A DNA stretch of 50,602 nt, taken from Treponema saccharophilum DSM 2985. Lineage in GTDB: Bacteria > Spirochaetota > Spirochaetia > Treponematales > Treponemataceae. The notes under the pieces were generated by a model. That model was given only the letters and a program-made list of their open reading frames with translations, made no database searches and was not told the origin of the DNA. The stretch covers positions 1 through 50,602 of the forward strand of contig NZ_AGRW01000035.1 of the NCBI RefSeq assembly GCF_000255555.1, given 5' to 3'. Shown piece by piece: positions 7,758 through 16,791 of the stretch; position 1 is the stretch's first letter; each line of letters opens with the position of its first letter. A program made the translations under genes and the position numbers.

Positions 7758-9236
7758 TCAGAGACGGGAAACGTTCTCGATTATGTCGGACGGAACCATC
7801 GCATAGTCGCATTCGACTTTCCGGCTGGCGAGCGCATGCGCGAGCGACGCGCTTCCGGCGGCATCGACCGTCTTGTACTTCTGCGCGAGGAGCGCGACGA
7901 CAAGCCCGGAAAGGACGTCCCCGCTTCCGGCTTTCGCGAGGCAGGGCATTCCGAACGGATTCACGTAGAGATTGTATTTCCTGCCGTCAAAATATCCTAT
8001 CATCGGGTTCGCGCCTTTCACGAGGAGCACGCATTTCGGATATTTCTTGCAGAATTCCTCGATAAGCTCATTCTTCTTCGTCACGCAGTCCGACACGGAA
8101 TGCTCGCCGAACCCACACGACCTCAGGACAACCTGGAATTCCTTGGGATGCGGGGTGAGGACGACCTTGCGGCTTCTTTCCGAAAGGAATGACGGAAGCC
8201 GCGGGGAAAGAAGCGCGTCCGCATCGATAACGCAGGCAACATCCTTGTGGGCGGAGAGGTAGTCGAAATACCGGGCTATTTTCGCCTCGGCATCCGCGCC
8301 GCGCCCCATGCCCATCCCGAACGCGACTGCCGTCGTCTTTTCCGGCAATTCAGTCGAGCTCATAATTTCCGGCGGCACGAACGAGAAATCAGTTCCCTCA
8401 TCGCCGACGATGGTGACCTGCCCCGCCCCGAACCGGAGCGCTGCGGACGACGCGAGGATTGCCGCCCCGCGCTTTTCCCCAAGCGCGACGACCGCATGTC
8501 CGAAATCGCCCTTGTTCACGAGGCATTTTTTTCTTTTCGGGAGAATCATGTCGCTTTCCTCAAGAAGGCTCGCGACTTTCAGCGACGTGTTGCTCGAATT
8601 TTCGTAGAGGCGGCGGCCGACACCGAGGTCAGCGCAGACGACATCCCCGACGAAATCCTTTGCCGAATCCTGGAAAAGCGAAAGCTTGAGCGCGCCCATC
8701 GTAACGGTGACGTCAGCGCGGAACGTGCCGCGGGAAACGGTCCCGCACGAATCGATTCCGCTCGGAATGTCGCAGGCAATCCTGAACGCATCGACGTTGC
8801 TCGCGTCGTTCAGGATAATCTGCACGTTCTCGGGAAGCTCGCCGTGGAATCCGCTTCCGAAAACGCAATCGACGATGACGGCGGCGGACTCCACGAATTC
8901 AAGCGTGAAGTCGAACAGGCTGAAAATCCTGGTGCCGCACTTCTCAGCCCGCTCCTTCTGAAGTTTGCAAAGCCCGCTTTTTGCCGGAACGCATTCGAAC
9001 ACGACGACGTCATAGTAAATCCGAATCCGCCTTGCCAGCGCGTATCCGTCAGCCCCGTTGTCGCCGCCGCCGCACAGTATGAGAACACGGTTCCGCTCGC
9101 CGCAGAACCCACCGTGCGCCCTGATTTCTTTTTCCAATGCCGCGGCAGCATTCTCCATCATTATCTCTTCCGTGAGACCGTACGCGTCACGGCAAGCGTT
9201 GTCGAGTTTCTTCAAGTCGAAATAAAGGTTTTGCAT
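7758..9236 (-). CDS. nnr: Bifunctional NAD(P)H-hydrate repair enzyme (epimerase plus dehydratase)
   Basis: A 492-residue fusion that repairs hydrated NADH and NADPH. The N-terminal epimerase half (about 1-215) has MENAA, LILCGGGDNGADG and DIPSGIDS. The C-terminal dehydratase half (about 235-490) has LTPHPKEF, LLVKGANP and the ribokinase-like signature AKAGSGDVLSG. Both catalytic regions look intact and the length is normal for the fusion. The start is at the edge of an inverted repeat overlapping a TATAAT box. The predicted 5' leader is only about three bases. It lies 74 bases downstream of the MATE gene in the same direction but has its own promoter. Confidence 0.95.
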   Translation of the reverse strand: MQNLYFDLKKLDNACRDAYGLTEEIMMENAAAALEKEIRAHGGFCGERNRVLILCGGGDNGADGYALARRIRIYYDVVVFECVPAKSGLCKLQKERAEKCGTRIFSLFDFTLEFVESAAVIVDCVFGSGFHGELPENVQIILNDASNVDAFRIACDIPSGIDSCGTVSRGTFRADVTVTMGALKLSLFQDSAKDFVGDVVCADLGVGRRLYENSSNTSLKVASLLEESDMILPKRKKCLVNKGDFGHAVVALGEKRGAAILASSAALRFGAGQVTIVGDEGTDFSFVPPEIMSSTELPEKTTAVAFGMGMGRGADAEAKIARYFDYLSAHKDVACVIDADALLSPRLPSFLSERSRKVVLTPHPKEFQVVLRSCGFGEHSVSDCVTKKNELIEEFCKKYPKCVLLVKGANPMIGYFDGRKYNLYVNPFGMPCLAKAGSGDVLSGLVVALLAQKYKTVDAAGSASLAHALASRKVECDYAMVPSDIIENVSRL

Positions 9237-9238
9237 GA

Positions 9239-9260
9239 TTCCTAAATTATAAATTAGGAA
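9239..9260 (-). promoter_or_regulatory. nnr promoter within an inverted repeat
   Basis: TTCCTAA at 9239-9245 and its complement TTAGGAA at 9254-9260 flank an A/T core. The -10 hexamer (TATAAT on the minus strand, 9246-9251) sits inside the symmetry. A bound dimer would cover the -10 box, so this is a plausible operator. No regulator is identified. Confidence 0.6.
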
Positions 9261-9310
9261 TTCGAGAAAAAAAAGCCAAAATAAAGCGCAATAAAGTCGC
9301 TATTTTTTCC

Positions 9311-10705
9311 TCATATCACTTTCTTGTCGAGCCACTTTCCGCGGCAGAACCGCGCGAAGAAAAGCGAGCCGCGGAAAATCCAGTCGAGGTACATCCCGAA
9401 CCAGACGCCGTAAAGCGCAAGATGGGTGCTTCCCGGATTCCGCGCGATTATGAACGACGAGATGAGGAAGCTGAACAGCACGCGGAACGCCCACATAGAG
9501 ATGTTGCTGACGACCATCGTGAATTTCGCGTCCCCCGCAGCGCGGAGGATGTTCGGCATCGTGAACGACATCGGCCAGAGGAGGACGTTCGCGCACATGC
9601 ACGTCCTGATAACGCCGGAAGCGAGGCGCGCGGACTCGTCGGAAAGGTTGAACGCGCGGACGAGGACGGGCGCAAGGATGAAAATAGCCATGCTCGTGCA
9701 GAACATCGCGACGTAGGCAACCTGCATCAGCTTTTTTCCGTACGACTTCGCCTGGCCTTTCTCACCCGCGCCGATGCACCGCCCGATAATCGTCACGCAG
9801 CCGAGCCCTATCGAGCTTCCGGGAATGTTCGAGAAGCTCGCAATCGTGTTCGAAATCGCGTTCGCGGCAATCGCCACCGTACCGAACCCCGACATGAACG
9901 ACTGGACGAGAATCTTTCCGATATGGAAGACGGAATTCTCGATTCCGCTCGGAATGCCGACGGTGAGAATTCTCCGAATCATCGGAAAATTCACCTCGAC
10001 TTTCCAGAATTTGTCGATGTAAATCTCGTTGTTCCTGTTCCCCAAAAGAAAAAGCATCACGCACGCGGCAACCGCCCGGCTCAAAAGCGTCGCAAGCCCC
10101 GCGCCGTTCACCCCGATTCCCGCGCCGTAGATGAAGACGGCGTTCCCCGAGATGTTTATGAAATTCATCACCATGCTGACTTTGAGGCTGATTTTCGAAT
10201 TCCCCATCGAGCGGAAAAGAGCAGCAGACGAATTGTATATCGCGAGGAACGGGAACGAAACGAGAATCCAGACGAAATAGTCGAGCGCGTTTTTCATGAC
10301 GTCCGCCTCCGATTTCCCGTAAAGCAGCCCGAGAATCGGTTTCCGCAGCGGAAGGCAGATGACGACAAGCGCGACCGCGATAAATCCCGCGACATTGAAA
10401 AGCTGCTTCGCCGCCATGCGCGCGTTGTCCGGAGAACCGTGCCCGAGGTATTGAGAGCTGACGACGGCACCTCCCGTCGCGAACGCCGCAAAAAGCTGTA
10501 TCATAAGCTGGCTGAACTGGTCGACAAGGGAAACTCCGGACACGCCCGCCTCCCCGATTGACGACACCATCAGCGTGTCGCACGCGCCAATCGTCATCGC
10601 AAGAAACTGCTCCGCGACGAGCGGAAGAATCAATCTGAAAAGATACGCCCTGTCGAACAGCGGCTTCGCGCCGCGCCCCTCAATCGTCTGAATATCCTTT
10701 TCCAT
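9311..10705 (-). CDS. MATE-family multidrug/sodium antiporter
   Basis: A 464-residue protein with about twelve hydrophobic segments in two similar halves and the start pattern LFRLILPLVAEQFLAMTIGACDTLMVS typical of MATE (NorM/DinF-like) exporters, which use an ion gradient to expel cationic drugs or metabolites. Substrate cannot be told from sequence. Two starts are possible: TTG at 10711 and ATG at 10705. ATG is preferred. There is no Shine-Dalgarno, and TATTAT ends seven bases before the ATG, predicting a leaderless transcript. It is probably transcribed alone or with nnr. Confidence 0.9.
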   Translation of the reverse strand: MEKDIQTIEGRGAKPLFDRAYLFRLILPLVAEQFLAMTIGACDTLMVSSIGEAGVSGVSLVDQFSQLMIQLFAAFATGGAVVSSQYLGHGSPDNARMAAKQLFNVAGFIAVALVVICLPLRKPILGLLYGKSEADVMKNALDYFVWILVSFPFLAIYNSSAALFRSMGNSKISLKVSMVMNFINISGNAVFIYGAGIGVNGAGLATLLSRAVAACVMLFLLGNRNNEIYIDKFWKVEVNFPMIRRILTVGIPSGIENSVFHIGKILVQSFMSGFGTVAIAANAISNTIASFSNIPGSSIGLGCVTIIGRCIGAGEKGQAKSYGKKLMQVAYVAMFCTSMAIFILAPVLVRAFNLSDESARLASGVIRTCMCANVLLWPMSFTMPNILRAAGDAKFTMVVSNISMWAFRVLFSFLISSFIIARNPGSTHLALYGVWFGMYLDWIFRGSLFFARFCRGKWLDKKVI

Positions 10706-10800
10706 GCGCAAAATAATAGCCCCGTGCCGAAAAAATATCTGTACAGAATTTGCTCAAAAACGTTCGTTATGTGCATATTTTGCTGAAAATCCGCCGGGAC

Positions 10801-10831
10801 AAAAAAAATCCCGCTCGGAGGCGGGACTTTT
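10801..10831 (-). terminator. Terminator after the CBM48-like gene
   Basis: On the minus strand GTCCCGC and GCGGGAT form a stem with a six-base loop, followed by eight T residues, 18 bases after the stop. Confidence 0.9.
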
Positions 10832-10848
10832 CAAAATCGCAAACAAAA

Positions 10849-11163
10849 TTATTTCGAGCAGACGACGACAGAATTGTCCGTCGAGCTGAAAGGTGCCGGA
10901 ATATATTTGTCGGCATTCCAATCGTTTTCCCAGCGGCTTCCATCCAAAAGATAGCGGAACTGATATTCCTTCCCGACCTCAAGCGGAATCTGTACGGAGA
11001 ATGAACCATCGCGCTTTTTTGTAAGCGGAGTCGCCGTCGATGACCAGCTGTTGAAGTCGCCTGCAATAGAGATGCTCTCGGCTCCCTGCGCAGCCTCAGC
11101 CGTAACAGTGAATGTCACTTTGCATGTTTTGCCATCTTTTGAAAAAGATTTCTTCAAAGCCAT
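10849..11163 (-). CDS. Stand-alone glycogen-binding-type (CBM48/AMPK1-CBM) domain protein
   Basis: A 104-residue protein that is essentially one early-set beta-sandwich. It has the segment SISIAGDFNSWS, the aromatic FRYLLDGSRWENDW and a C-terminal hydrophobic strand, matching carbohydrate-binding module 48 and the AMPK beta-subunit glycogen-binding domain. Trp and aromatic residues that would stack on alpha-glucan are present. There is no catalytic domain, signal peptide or partner gene. A start at 11163 with GGGGG eleven bases upstream fits the domain boundary; the frame extends 33 codons further but that part is low-complexity. Possible roles are glycogen binding or an adaptor; that is inference. 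Confidence 0.85.
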   Translation of the reverse strand: MALKKSFSKDGKTCKVTFTVTAEAAQGAESISIAGDFNSWSSTATPLTKKRDGSFSVQIPLEVGKEYQFRYLLDGSRWENDWNADKYIPAPFSSTDNSVVVCSK

Positions 11164-11499
11164 ATGTATATACCCCCTTTTTTCAACTACCGAAAAAACG
11201 TCGTTTTTTTGTCTTTTCGTTTTTTTGTTACGAAGTATACAAATATATCCGACGAAAAACAAGAGAATTTTCAGTTTCGGAAAATCGTGTCGGAAAAAGT
11301 TTTACAATAACTGCAAATTTCGCGCATTTTATGAATTTTCCGTCATCACGCGCCGATACGATTCGTCGATTTATTTGAAAAATTGAAGAAAACCCGCGCA
11401 GAACAACGGAAAACGCGCGCAATCGGAATCCGGCAAAAAAGCCGCCGCAACGACCAAAAGCGATTTTTTCTCTTTATCGAGCCGAAAAACCTTAATGTG

Positions 11500-11566
11500 T
11501 TGCCTAAATGCATATGAAGGACTATATTCTAGTCTGTTGACATACCCTATCCCGTCGTTTTATCCA
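11500..11566 (+). promoter_or_regulatory. Two tandem promoters of metK
   Basis: P1: TTGCCT at 11500-11505, a 17-base spacer, TATATT at 11523-11528. P2: TTGACA at 11537-11542 with a weak TTATCC or TATCCA at 11560-11566. Either gives a leader of about 55-95 bases. The 466-base gap from 11164 to 11629 otherwise holds only A/T-rich sequence; I do not see a SAM riboswitch core. Confidence 0.6.
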
Positions 11567-11629
11567 AATTGCGGTCGGGTGCTTTTCCGTATGGAGAGGC
11601 AAGAAACATGCTAAAAAGGAGCGTGCATT

Positions 11630-12844
11630 ATGGCAGCTGTCTTATCAAAAACACATCTTTTCACATCTGAATCAGTCGGAGAGGGACACCCCGACAAGCT
11701 TTGCGACCAGATTTCCGACGCAATCCTCGACTACGCGCTTTCGCTCGACAAGAACGCGCATGTCGCCTGCGAGACGTTCGCGACGACGAATTTCGTCCTC
11801 GTCGGAGGGGAAATCGGATTCTACGGTGCCGACGCGAAGGAGAACGCGAGGAAAATCGCCGAGAACGCAGAGAAAATCGCACGGAGCGTCGCCCGCGACA
11901 TCGGATACACGAGCGAATCGTTCGGGCTCAACGCGGACACGTTCGAATTCGTGAACAAAATCCACGCGCAGTCGGCGGACATCAACCAGGGAGTCGCCGG
12001 AACAGGACTCGATGAATTCAAAGGCCAGCAGGGAGCCGGCGACCAAGGGCTCATGTTCGGGTTCGCGTGCAACGAGACGCCGGAGCTCATGCCGACGCCG
12101 ATTGTCTACGCGCACAAGCTTCTTCTCAAGGCGACGGAACTCCGCAAAAGCGGGAAAATCAAATGGCTCCGCCCGGACTCAAAATCGCAGGTCACGGTCG
12201 AGTACGACGGAAAGAAACCCGTCCGCATCGACGCCGTTGTCGTCTCGCATCAGCACGACGACGGAATCAGCCACGAGGAAATCGAGCGCACGATAAAGGA
12301 AGAAATCATCAATCCAGTTCTTTCCGAAACGGGGCTTCTCGACGCGAACACGAAGTATTTCATCAACCCGACCGGAAAATTCATCACGGGAGGCCCGGAC
12401 GGAGACGCGGGGCTGACGGGGCGCAAGATTATCGTCGACACGTACGGCGGAATGGGACGCCACGGCGGCGGCGCGTTCAGCGGAAAAGACCCGAGCAAAG
12501 TGGACCGCTCCGCAGCCTACATGGCGAGATACATCGCGAAGAACATCGTCGCATCGGGGCTTGCCGAGCGCGCTGAAGTTCAGCTCGCATACGCAATCGG
12601 AGTTCCCTTCCCCGTTTCCGTGAACGTGGACACGTTCGGCACGGGAACAGCCGACGACGCGAAAATCTCCGCCGCGGTAAAGGAAGTATTCGACTGCACG
12701 CCCGCCGGAATCGAGAAGACGCTCAACCTCCGCGGAATCGAATACAGGAAGACCGCAAGCTACGGGCACTTCGGACGCGAAGGATTCCCGTGGGAGAAGA
12801 CCGACAAAGCCGACGCGCTTAAATCGGCCGTCGCGAGACTGTAA
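11630..12844 (+). CDS. metK: S-adenosylmethionine synthase
   Basis: A 404-residue enzyme that makes S-adenosylmethionine from methionine and ATP, the methyl donor used among others by the CheR encoded further along. Family blocks are clear: [47 protein letters not shown], and [22 protein letters not shown]. Length is normal. AAAGGAG eight bases upstream fixes the start. It is monocistronic with a strong terminator. Tandem promoters suggest high expression. Confidence 0.98.
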   Translation: MAAVLSKTHLFTSESVGEGHPDKLCDQISDAILDYALSLDKNAHVACETFATTNFVLVGGEIGFYGADAKENARKIAENAEKIARSVARDIGYTSESFGLNADTFEFVNKIHAQSADINQGVAGTGLDEFKGQQGAGDQGLMFGFACNETPELMPTPIVYAHKLLLKATELRKSGKIKWLRPDSKSQVTVEYDGKKPVRIDAVVVSHQHDDGISHEEIERTIKEEIINPVLSETGLLDANTKYFINPTGKFITGGPDGDAGLTGRKIIVDTYGGMGRHGGGAFSGKDPSKVDRSAAYMARYIAKNIVASGLAERAEVQLAYAIGVPFPVSVNVDTFGTGTADDAKISAAVKEVFDCTPAGIEKTLNLRGIEYRKTASYGHFGREGFPWEKTDKADALKSAVARL

Positions 12845-12860
12845 AAGCACGGAACCATGA

Positions 12861-12894
12861 AAAAGAAAGGGGCTTTCGCCCCTTTCTTTTTTTT
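12861..12894 (+). terminator. Terminator of metK
   Basis: AAAGGGGC and GCCCCTTT form a tight hairpin with a TTTC loop and an eight-T tail, 16 bases after the stop. Confidence 0.95.
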
Positions 12895-12961
12895 AAGCGG
12901 AATTTGCGCGGGGTCCACATGGAAAACGGGTGCTCCAGCATAAAAAAGTCGATTCATTTTT

Positions 12962-13004
12962 GTCATGCCTAACAGGATTTTCCGGCAATCCTGTTTCCGC
13001 ATCC
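12962..13004. repeat. Palindromic dispersed element bounded by GTCATGC and GCATCC
   Basis: AACAGGATT at 12971-12979 and AATCCTGTT at 12987-12995 form a perfect nine-base stem around a seven-base loop. The outer edges GTCATGC and GCATCC also mark the palindrome at 37.95 kb, suggesting one dispersed family. Confidence 0.65.
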
Positions 13005-13069
13005 ATATATAGATTGTATATAGATTCCGAAACGAGTCCGGAATGACGACGGAAATCCGGGCAGAGCGC

Positions 13070-13097
13070 AAAAAAATGCCCGCACGGATGCGGGCAC
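13070..13097 (-). terminator. Terminator of pheS
   Basis: On the minus strand TGCCCGCA and TGCGGGCA pair around a four-base loop and run into seven T residues, 33 bases after the pheS stop. Confidence 0.92.
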
Positions 13098-13128
13098 TCT
13101 GACGGAAAACCGCAAGACGCGGTTCATT

Positions 13129-14685
13129 CTAGAATTTCGCTTTTCTGAGGCGGACTTCCTCGATGTTCTCGCTGAACAGCTCGCGGAGGTCGTTCAAACC
13201 GAGCGCCATGAGCGCCATGCGGTCGATTCCCATTCCCCACGCGAGGACGGGAACGTCGATTCCCTGCGCCTTCGTGACCTCGGGGCGGAAGATTCCCGCG
13301 CCGCCAAGCTCGAACCAGCCGAGGACGGGATGCTTGATATGCACCTCGACGGACGGCTCCGTGAACGGGAAGTAGCCGGGAACGTATTTCACTTCCGTCG
13401 CGCCCGCAACCTCACGCGCGAACATCTCAAGCATTCCGAGAAGCGTGCGGAGATTCACGTCCTCCCCGGCGATGATTCCCTCTGTCTGATAGAAGTCGGA
13501 AAGATGCGTCGCGTCCACCTTGTCGTAGCGGAAACAGCGCGCGATTCCGAAATATTTTCCCGGAATCTCCGCCTTGTGGAGCTGATGCGCGGAAAGGACG
13601 GTTCCCTGCGAGCGGAGGACGAGCCGCCTCGTGAATTCGTGGTCGAAATCGTAATTCCATCCGCGGCTTCCCGTATTCCCGCCATTCTTGTGCGTGTTCG
13701 CGACGTTCGTGAGCCACGGCTCCTCGATTTCCTTCGCGTGTGTCGGGTTCTTGATGCGGTACACGTCGTGGATATCGCGCGCGGCATGGAACTGCGGCAT
13801 GAAAAGCGCGTCCCCGTTCCAGAATTCCGTCTCAACGAGTGGGCCGTCGTATTCCTGGAAGCCGAGCGAGCAGAGCTTGTCCTTCACGTGCTCGAGGAAC
13901 TGCACATACGGATTTGTGCGGCCGGGAATGATGCGCGCCGGCGGAATCGAGATGTTGTATCCGCGGAACGTTCCGTTCTTCCATTCGCCCGAAGCGAGCA
14001 TTTTTGGGGTAAGCTCGCCGATTTCGTTGCCCGTGATTCCCGCGTTTTTGAGGGCGGAGACGACTTCCTTGAAATGCTCGGAAAGCTTGTAGAGGACAGT
14101 TTCGCGCTCGATGATTTTGAACGGAGAATCCGCGGCGCCGCGTTTCTTTGCGAATGCGCCGATGACGCTCTTCTCCTCGTCGCTGAGAGTCGCCGCATCA
14201 ATCTGCCCGTTCTCGGTGCCGCTCGCCCTGACGAAAAGCTCGCGCGCAATCTTTATTCTCGCGGGGATTTCCGCGCCCGTATACTCGGCCTTCTTCTCGG
14301 CATTCATCTTGAGGACGCCGTCCTTCGAAAGCTGCCCGAACCCGGAACCGACATCCTTCTGCTCAAGACCGGTACCCGCCGCAATCTCGGGAAGCGTCTT
14401 CGCGCCGTTCGCCTTCACGAATTCGATGATTCTCTCGTCCGGCGTTCCGTTTTTCGCATAATCGCGCCCCAAATCCGTTATCTCATAGAACGTGTGCGGG
14501 GTCCTGCTCGTCACGGAAAGGAGATTTTTTCCGCCAAGCCACGAGAAAGCCTGGTTCGCGTGTCCTTCCTTGTAGCCGAGCTCCTTCTGAAGTTTCTCGG
14601 AAGAAAGCTCGTCGTTCTGCCCGTATTTCAGGAGAACCTTGATTTCGAGCGGGTGAAGATTTTTGATTATGCTCTGGATGTCCAT
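13129..14685 (-). CDS. pheS: Phenylalanyl-tRNA synthetase alpha subunit, archaeal/eukaryal type
   Basis: A 518-residue class II synthetase subunit that charges tRNA-Phe. About 200 N-terminal residues resemble the winged-helix DNA-binding-like domains of archaeal and cytosolic eukaryotic PheRS (LLKYGQNDELSSEKLQKEL and later repeats); the bacterial form is only about 330 residues. The catalytic core has EFWNGDALFMPQ, ARDIHDVY, FRYDKVDATH and the motif 3-like GMGIDRMALMALG. Spirochaetes are known to carry this archaeal-type enzyme. pheT is not in the window, unlike the usual bacterial pheST operon. AGGAG upstream of ATG supports the start. Confidence 0.95.
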   Translation of the reverse strand: MDIQSIIKNLHPLEIKVLLKYGQNDELSSEKLQKELGYKEGHANQAFSWLGGKNLLSVTSRTPHTFYEITDLGRDYAKNGTPDERIIEFVKANGAKTLPEIAAGTGLEQKDVGSGFGQLSKDGVLKMNAEKKAEYTGAEIPARIKIARELFVRASGTENGQIDAATLSDEEKSVIGAFAKKRGAADSPFKIIERETVLYKLSEHFKEVVSALKNAGITGNEIGELTPKMLASGEWKNGTFRGYNISIPPARIIPGRTNPYVQFLEHVKDKLCSLGFQEYDGPLVETEFWNGDALFMPQFHAARDIHDVYRIKNPTHAKEIEEPWLTNVANTHKNGGNTGSRGWNYDFDHEFTRRLVLRSQGTVLSAHQLHKAEIPGKYFGIARCFRYDKVDATHLSDFYQTEGIIAGEDVNLRTLLGMLEMFAREVAGATEVKYVPGYFPFTEPSVEVHIKHPVLGWFELGGAGIFRPEVTKAQGIDVPVLAWGMGIDRMALMALGLNDLRELFSENIEEVRLRKAKF

Positions 14686-14805
14686 TTATTTACTCCTATT
14701 GTTTGTTTTTATCTTTCGCATTCGCCTAAAAACATCGAAAGCCAGCCCCTTTTTAAGAAGCCGGCTTCCATTTTTGATGACAGACGAATCGACCTGATGC
14801 GGGAA

Positions 14806-15204
14806 CTAGTAAGCGAGCCTGCTGCTGTTGAACTTGACCCACTCGCGGTGCTCAGCCCATCTCAGACCGTTCTCATCCTTGAAATACTTGACGTTGTATT
14901 TGTGAAGATGCTTGTAGCTGTCGTACTGATTCTGCATTTTGAAATCATTGAGACATTCGAGAATCGCATTCATCGCCTCGCCTGGGTCGTAAGAAACTGC
15001 CAGAACTTTGTAATATGCGATAACCTCGTCCGTAAGAGGAGTGTATTCGAGACGAACGCTTGCAGTCTTGTTTTCGACATGCTGGTTTTCAGGAACGATA
15101 GTCCGTGTGAGCGAATCCTGCGCGGGTGCCGAATCCGTATCAGCCGCGAACGCTATTCCGAACGAAAACAAAAGCGATACAGCGATCGCCAAAAACTTCT
15201 TCAT
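14806..15204 (-). CDS. Exported protein of unknown function
   Basis: A 132-residue protein with a clear signal peptide (MKKFLAIAVSLLFSFGIAFA, likely cut before ADTDS). The mature part of about 112 residues is soluble, with conserved-looking aromatic and charged residues (YKHLHKYNVKYF, WAEHREWVKF) but no domain I recognise. GGAGG eight bases before 15204 fixes the start. It lies 20 bases downstream of another exported unknown and probably shares its operon with the rhomboid gene. Periplasmic location is inferred. Confidence 0.75.
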   Translation of the reverse strand: MKKFLAIAVSLLFSFGIAFAADTDSAPAQDSLTRTIVPENQHVENKTASVRLEYTPLTDEVIAYYKVLAVSYDPGEAMNAILECLNDFKMQNQYDSYKHLHKYNVKYFKDENGLRWAEHREWVKFNSSRLAY

Positions 15205-15224
15205 ATATATATCCTCCATCGTTT

Positions 15225-15956
15225 TTAAAATGTCTTGTATTCGAGTATTCTATCTGTTTCCATAAAAAAATCAAGGGAAACGCGGTACCGCCCGGCGTCT
15301 ATGCCAATCAGCGCAGGCTCCGAGATGAGCACCGTTCCGGACACAAGCTTCGGCTTCGTCTTGATTTTCTTCCGCGCATATTCGCGGACGGCGTTCCGAA
15401 GCGCCTCCTCGCTCGCGCTTTTTATGCCGTCGAAACCGTCGGAAAGCGGCGCGTACCCGATTCCGCTGACACGCGGATGGATGACGGAGCGCCAGAAATA
15501 GTAGAAGTGCATCTGCTCCTCCGTGCGCGGGAATTCCACCCACGCGGAAAGCACGTCGTCCTTTACCCACGGTTTCGCATACCGTATGCGCTCCTTGTCG
15601 GCGTCGGAAAGTCCGAACACTGGGCTGAACTCGAAGAATTCCTCGACCCCGCGCGCCTTGTCGTAAGGCGTATACTCGAATTTCCATCCGTATACCATTC
15701 CCCCGACGAAAAATGGGGCGACCTCGCGGATTTTTCTGACGGGAACGGAATAGACGTCGTCGCCGTCGTTCTGCCTGTTCATTTCCCGGACTGATTCCGA
15801 CGCGGTGTCGCCCTCGAAATATCCCGGATAGACGTCCATCTGAGCCCAAAGCGAGAAGCGGACGAGGCGTTCCTGCGTCACGTCGGACGCAAAAACGCGC
15901 GAGAGAAAAAGGACAGAGAGCGCGAATATGATTTTTTTCTTTGCGGAATGTGCCAT
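15225..15956 (-). CDS. Exported protein of unknown function
   Basis: A 243-residue protein with a signal peptide (AKKKIIFALSVLFLSRVFAS). The mature part is rich in aromatic residues (WKFEYTPYDKARG, FYYFWRSVIHPRVSG) and looks like one folded domain; I do not recognise the family. A GTG at 16013 would extend it into the end of the rhomboid gene, but the signal peptide begins at 15956. There is no good ribosome site, which fits translation coupled to the rhomboid gene 37 bases upstream. Confidence 0.7.
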   Translation of the reverse strand: MAHSAKKKIIFALSVLFLSRVFASDVTQERLVRFSLWAQMDVYPGYFEGDTASESVREMNRQNDGDDVYSVPVRKIREVAPFFVGGMVYGWKFEYTPYDKARGVEEFFEFSPVFGLSDADKERIRYAKPWVKDDVLSAWVEFPRTEEQMHFYYFWRSVIHPRVSGIGYAPLSDGFDGIKSASEEALRNAVREYARKKIKTKPKLVSGTVLISEPALIGIDAGRYRVSLDFFMETDRILEYKTF

Positions 15957-15993
15957 CGTTTTAAATTTCGGCGTTTTGCCCGCGCCGGAAAAG

Positions 15994-16683
15994 TCAGCGC
16001 CGAAAAACGTCACGCCACACGCGAATCGGGTTCACGCCCATCCTCACGAGCATGTAGAGGAACGCGAACGCGAATCCCGCAAGGTGCGTCTGATGCGCGA
16101 CATTCGAGCCGCCGGTAAACTGGCTCACGAATTCGATTACGGCGTACGCGATTACGAGAATCGGGGCCGGAACGGGAATGACGAACCACACGAAAATCCT
16201 CGAGCGCGGGAAAATCACGGCATACGCGAGAAGAATTCCGTATATTGCGCCGCTCGCACCGACAAGCGACACCAGATACGTGTACGGATACATTCCCTGC
16301 GAAATCATGTAGGCGCCGAGCGCGTAATACACCCCGACGGAAAAAAGCCCGGACAGAACGCCGACGACGAGATACATCATCACGAATTCCTTCGAGCCGA
16401 GCGCCCGCTCGACCTGCATTCCGAAAAAAAGAAGGCCGAGCATATTGAAGAACAGATGCTGGATGTTCCCGTGCATGAACATGTACGTAAGCGGCTGCCA
16501 GAAACACTGATGAAAAACGAACCCTACGACATTTATCGAAAAATAATCCTCGCCGACGGGAATCAGATTCGTAAAATTGAAGAGGAAATAAACAACCGCG
16601 TTTATCGCGATTATCGAAAGCGTCGCGTTTTTGAAAGAATACCTGAACGGTCTTCGAATCCGCGAAAGAATCTCAGAAGCCAT
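15994..16683 (-). CDS. Rhomboid-family intramembrane serine protease
   Basis: A 229-residue protein with about six membrane segments. The nucleophile is Ser144 in GASGAIYG on one helix and the general base His200 in HQTHLAGF on a later one. HGNIQHLFFNM fits the conserved early loop-helix. Rhomboids cleave transmembrane substrates in the cytoplasmic membrane; the substrate is unknown. It heads a likely three-gene operon with two exported proteins, which may be its partners or clients. GGGGG precedes the ATG at 16683. Confidence 0.9.
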   Translation of the reverse strand: MASEILSRIRRPFRYSFKNATLSIIAINAVVYFLFNFTNLIPVGEDYFSINVVGFVFHQCFWQPLTYMFMHGNIQHLFFNMLGLLFFGMQVERALGSKEFVMMYLVVGVLSGLFSVGVYYALGAYMISQGMYPYTYLVSLVGASGAIYGILLAYAVIFPRSRIFVWFVIPVPAPILVIAYAVIEFVSQFTGGSNVAHQTHLAGFAFAFLYMLVRMGVNPIRVWRDVFRR

Positions 16684-16712
16684 GCGTCCCCCACCCTAAA
16701 ACCATTGAATTT

Positions 16713-16738
16713 GCCCGGAACCTGAAATTTCCGAACGG
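16713..16738. repeat. Short dispersed element, first copy
   Basis: GCCCGGAA followed by an AAATTTCCGAACGG tail, with an internal GGAA/TTCC symmetry. A near copy is at 30,611-30,635, and the tail alone recurs at 38,597-38,609. It lies between the diguanylate cyclase and rhomboid genes; function unknown. Confidence 0.55.
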
Positions 16739-16791
16739 TCCTATTGAAATGCGATGCCGATTCCGGCATGCCGAACCGAAAATCCGCAACG

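Noticed and set aside
11164-11629. SAM riboswitch upstream of metK
   Set aside because: The core motifs of known SAM riboswitch classes are not seen in the leader.
13330-15228. Long open frame on the plus strand over pheS and its neighbour
   Set aside because: It is antisense to pheS, crosses its promoter and the next gene, and shows no domain.
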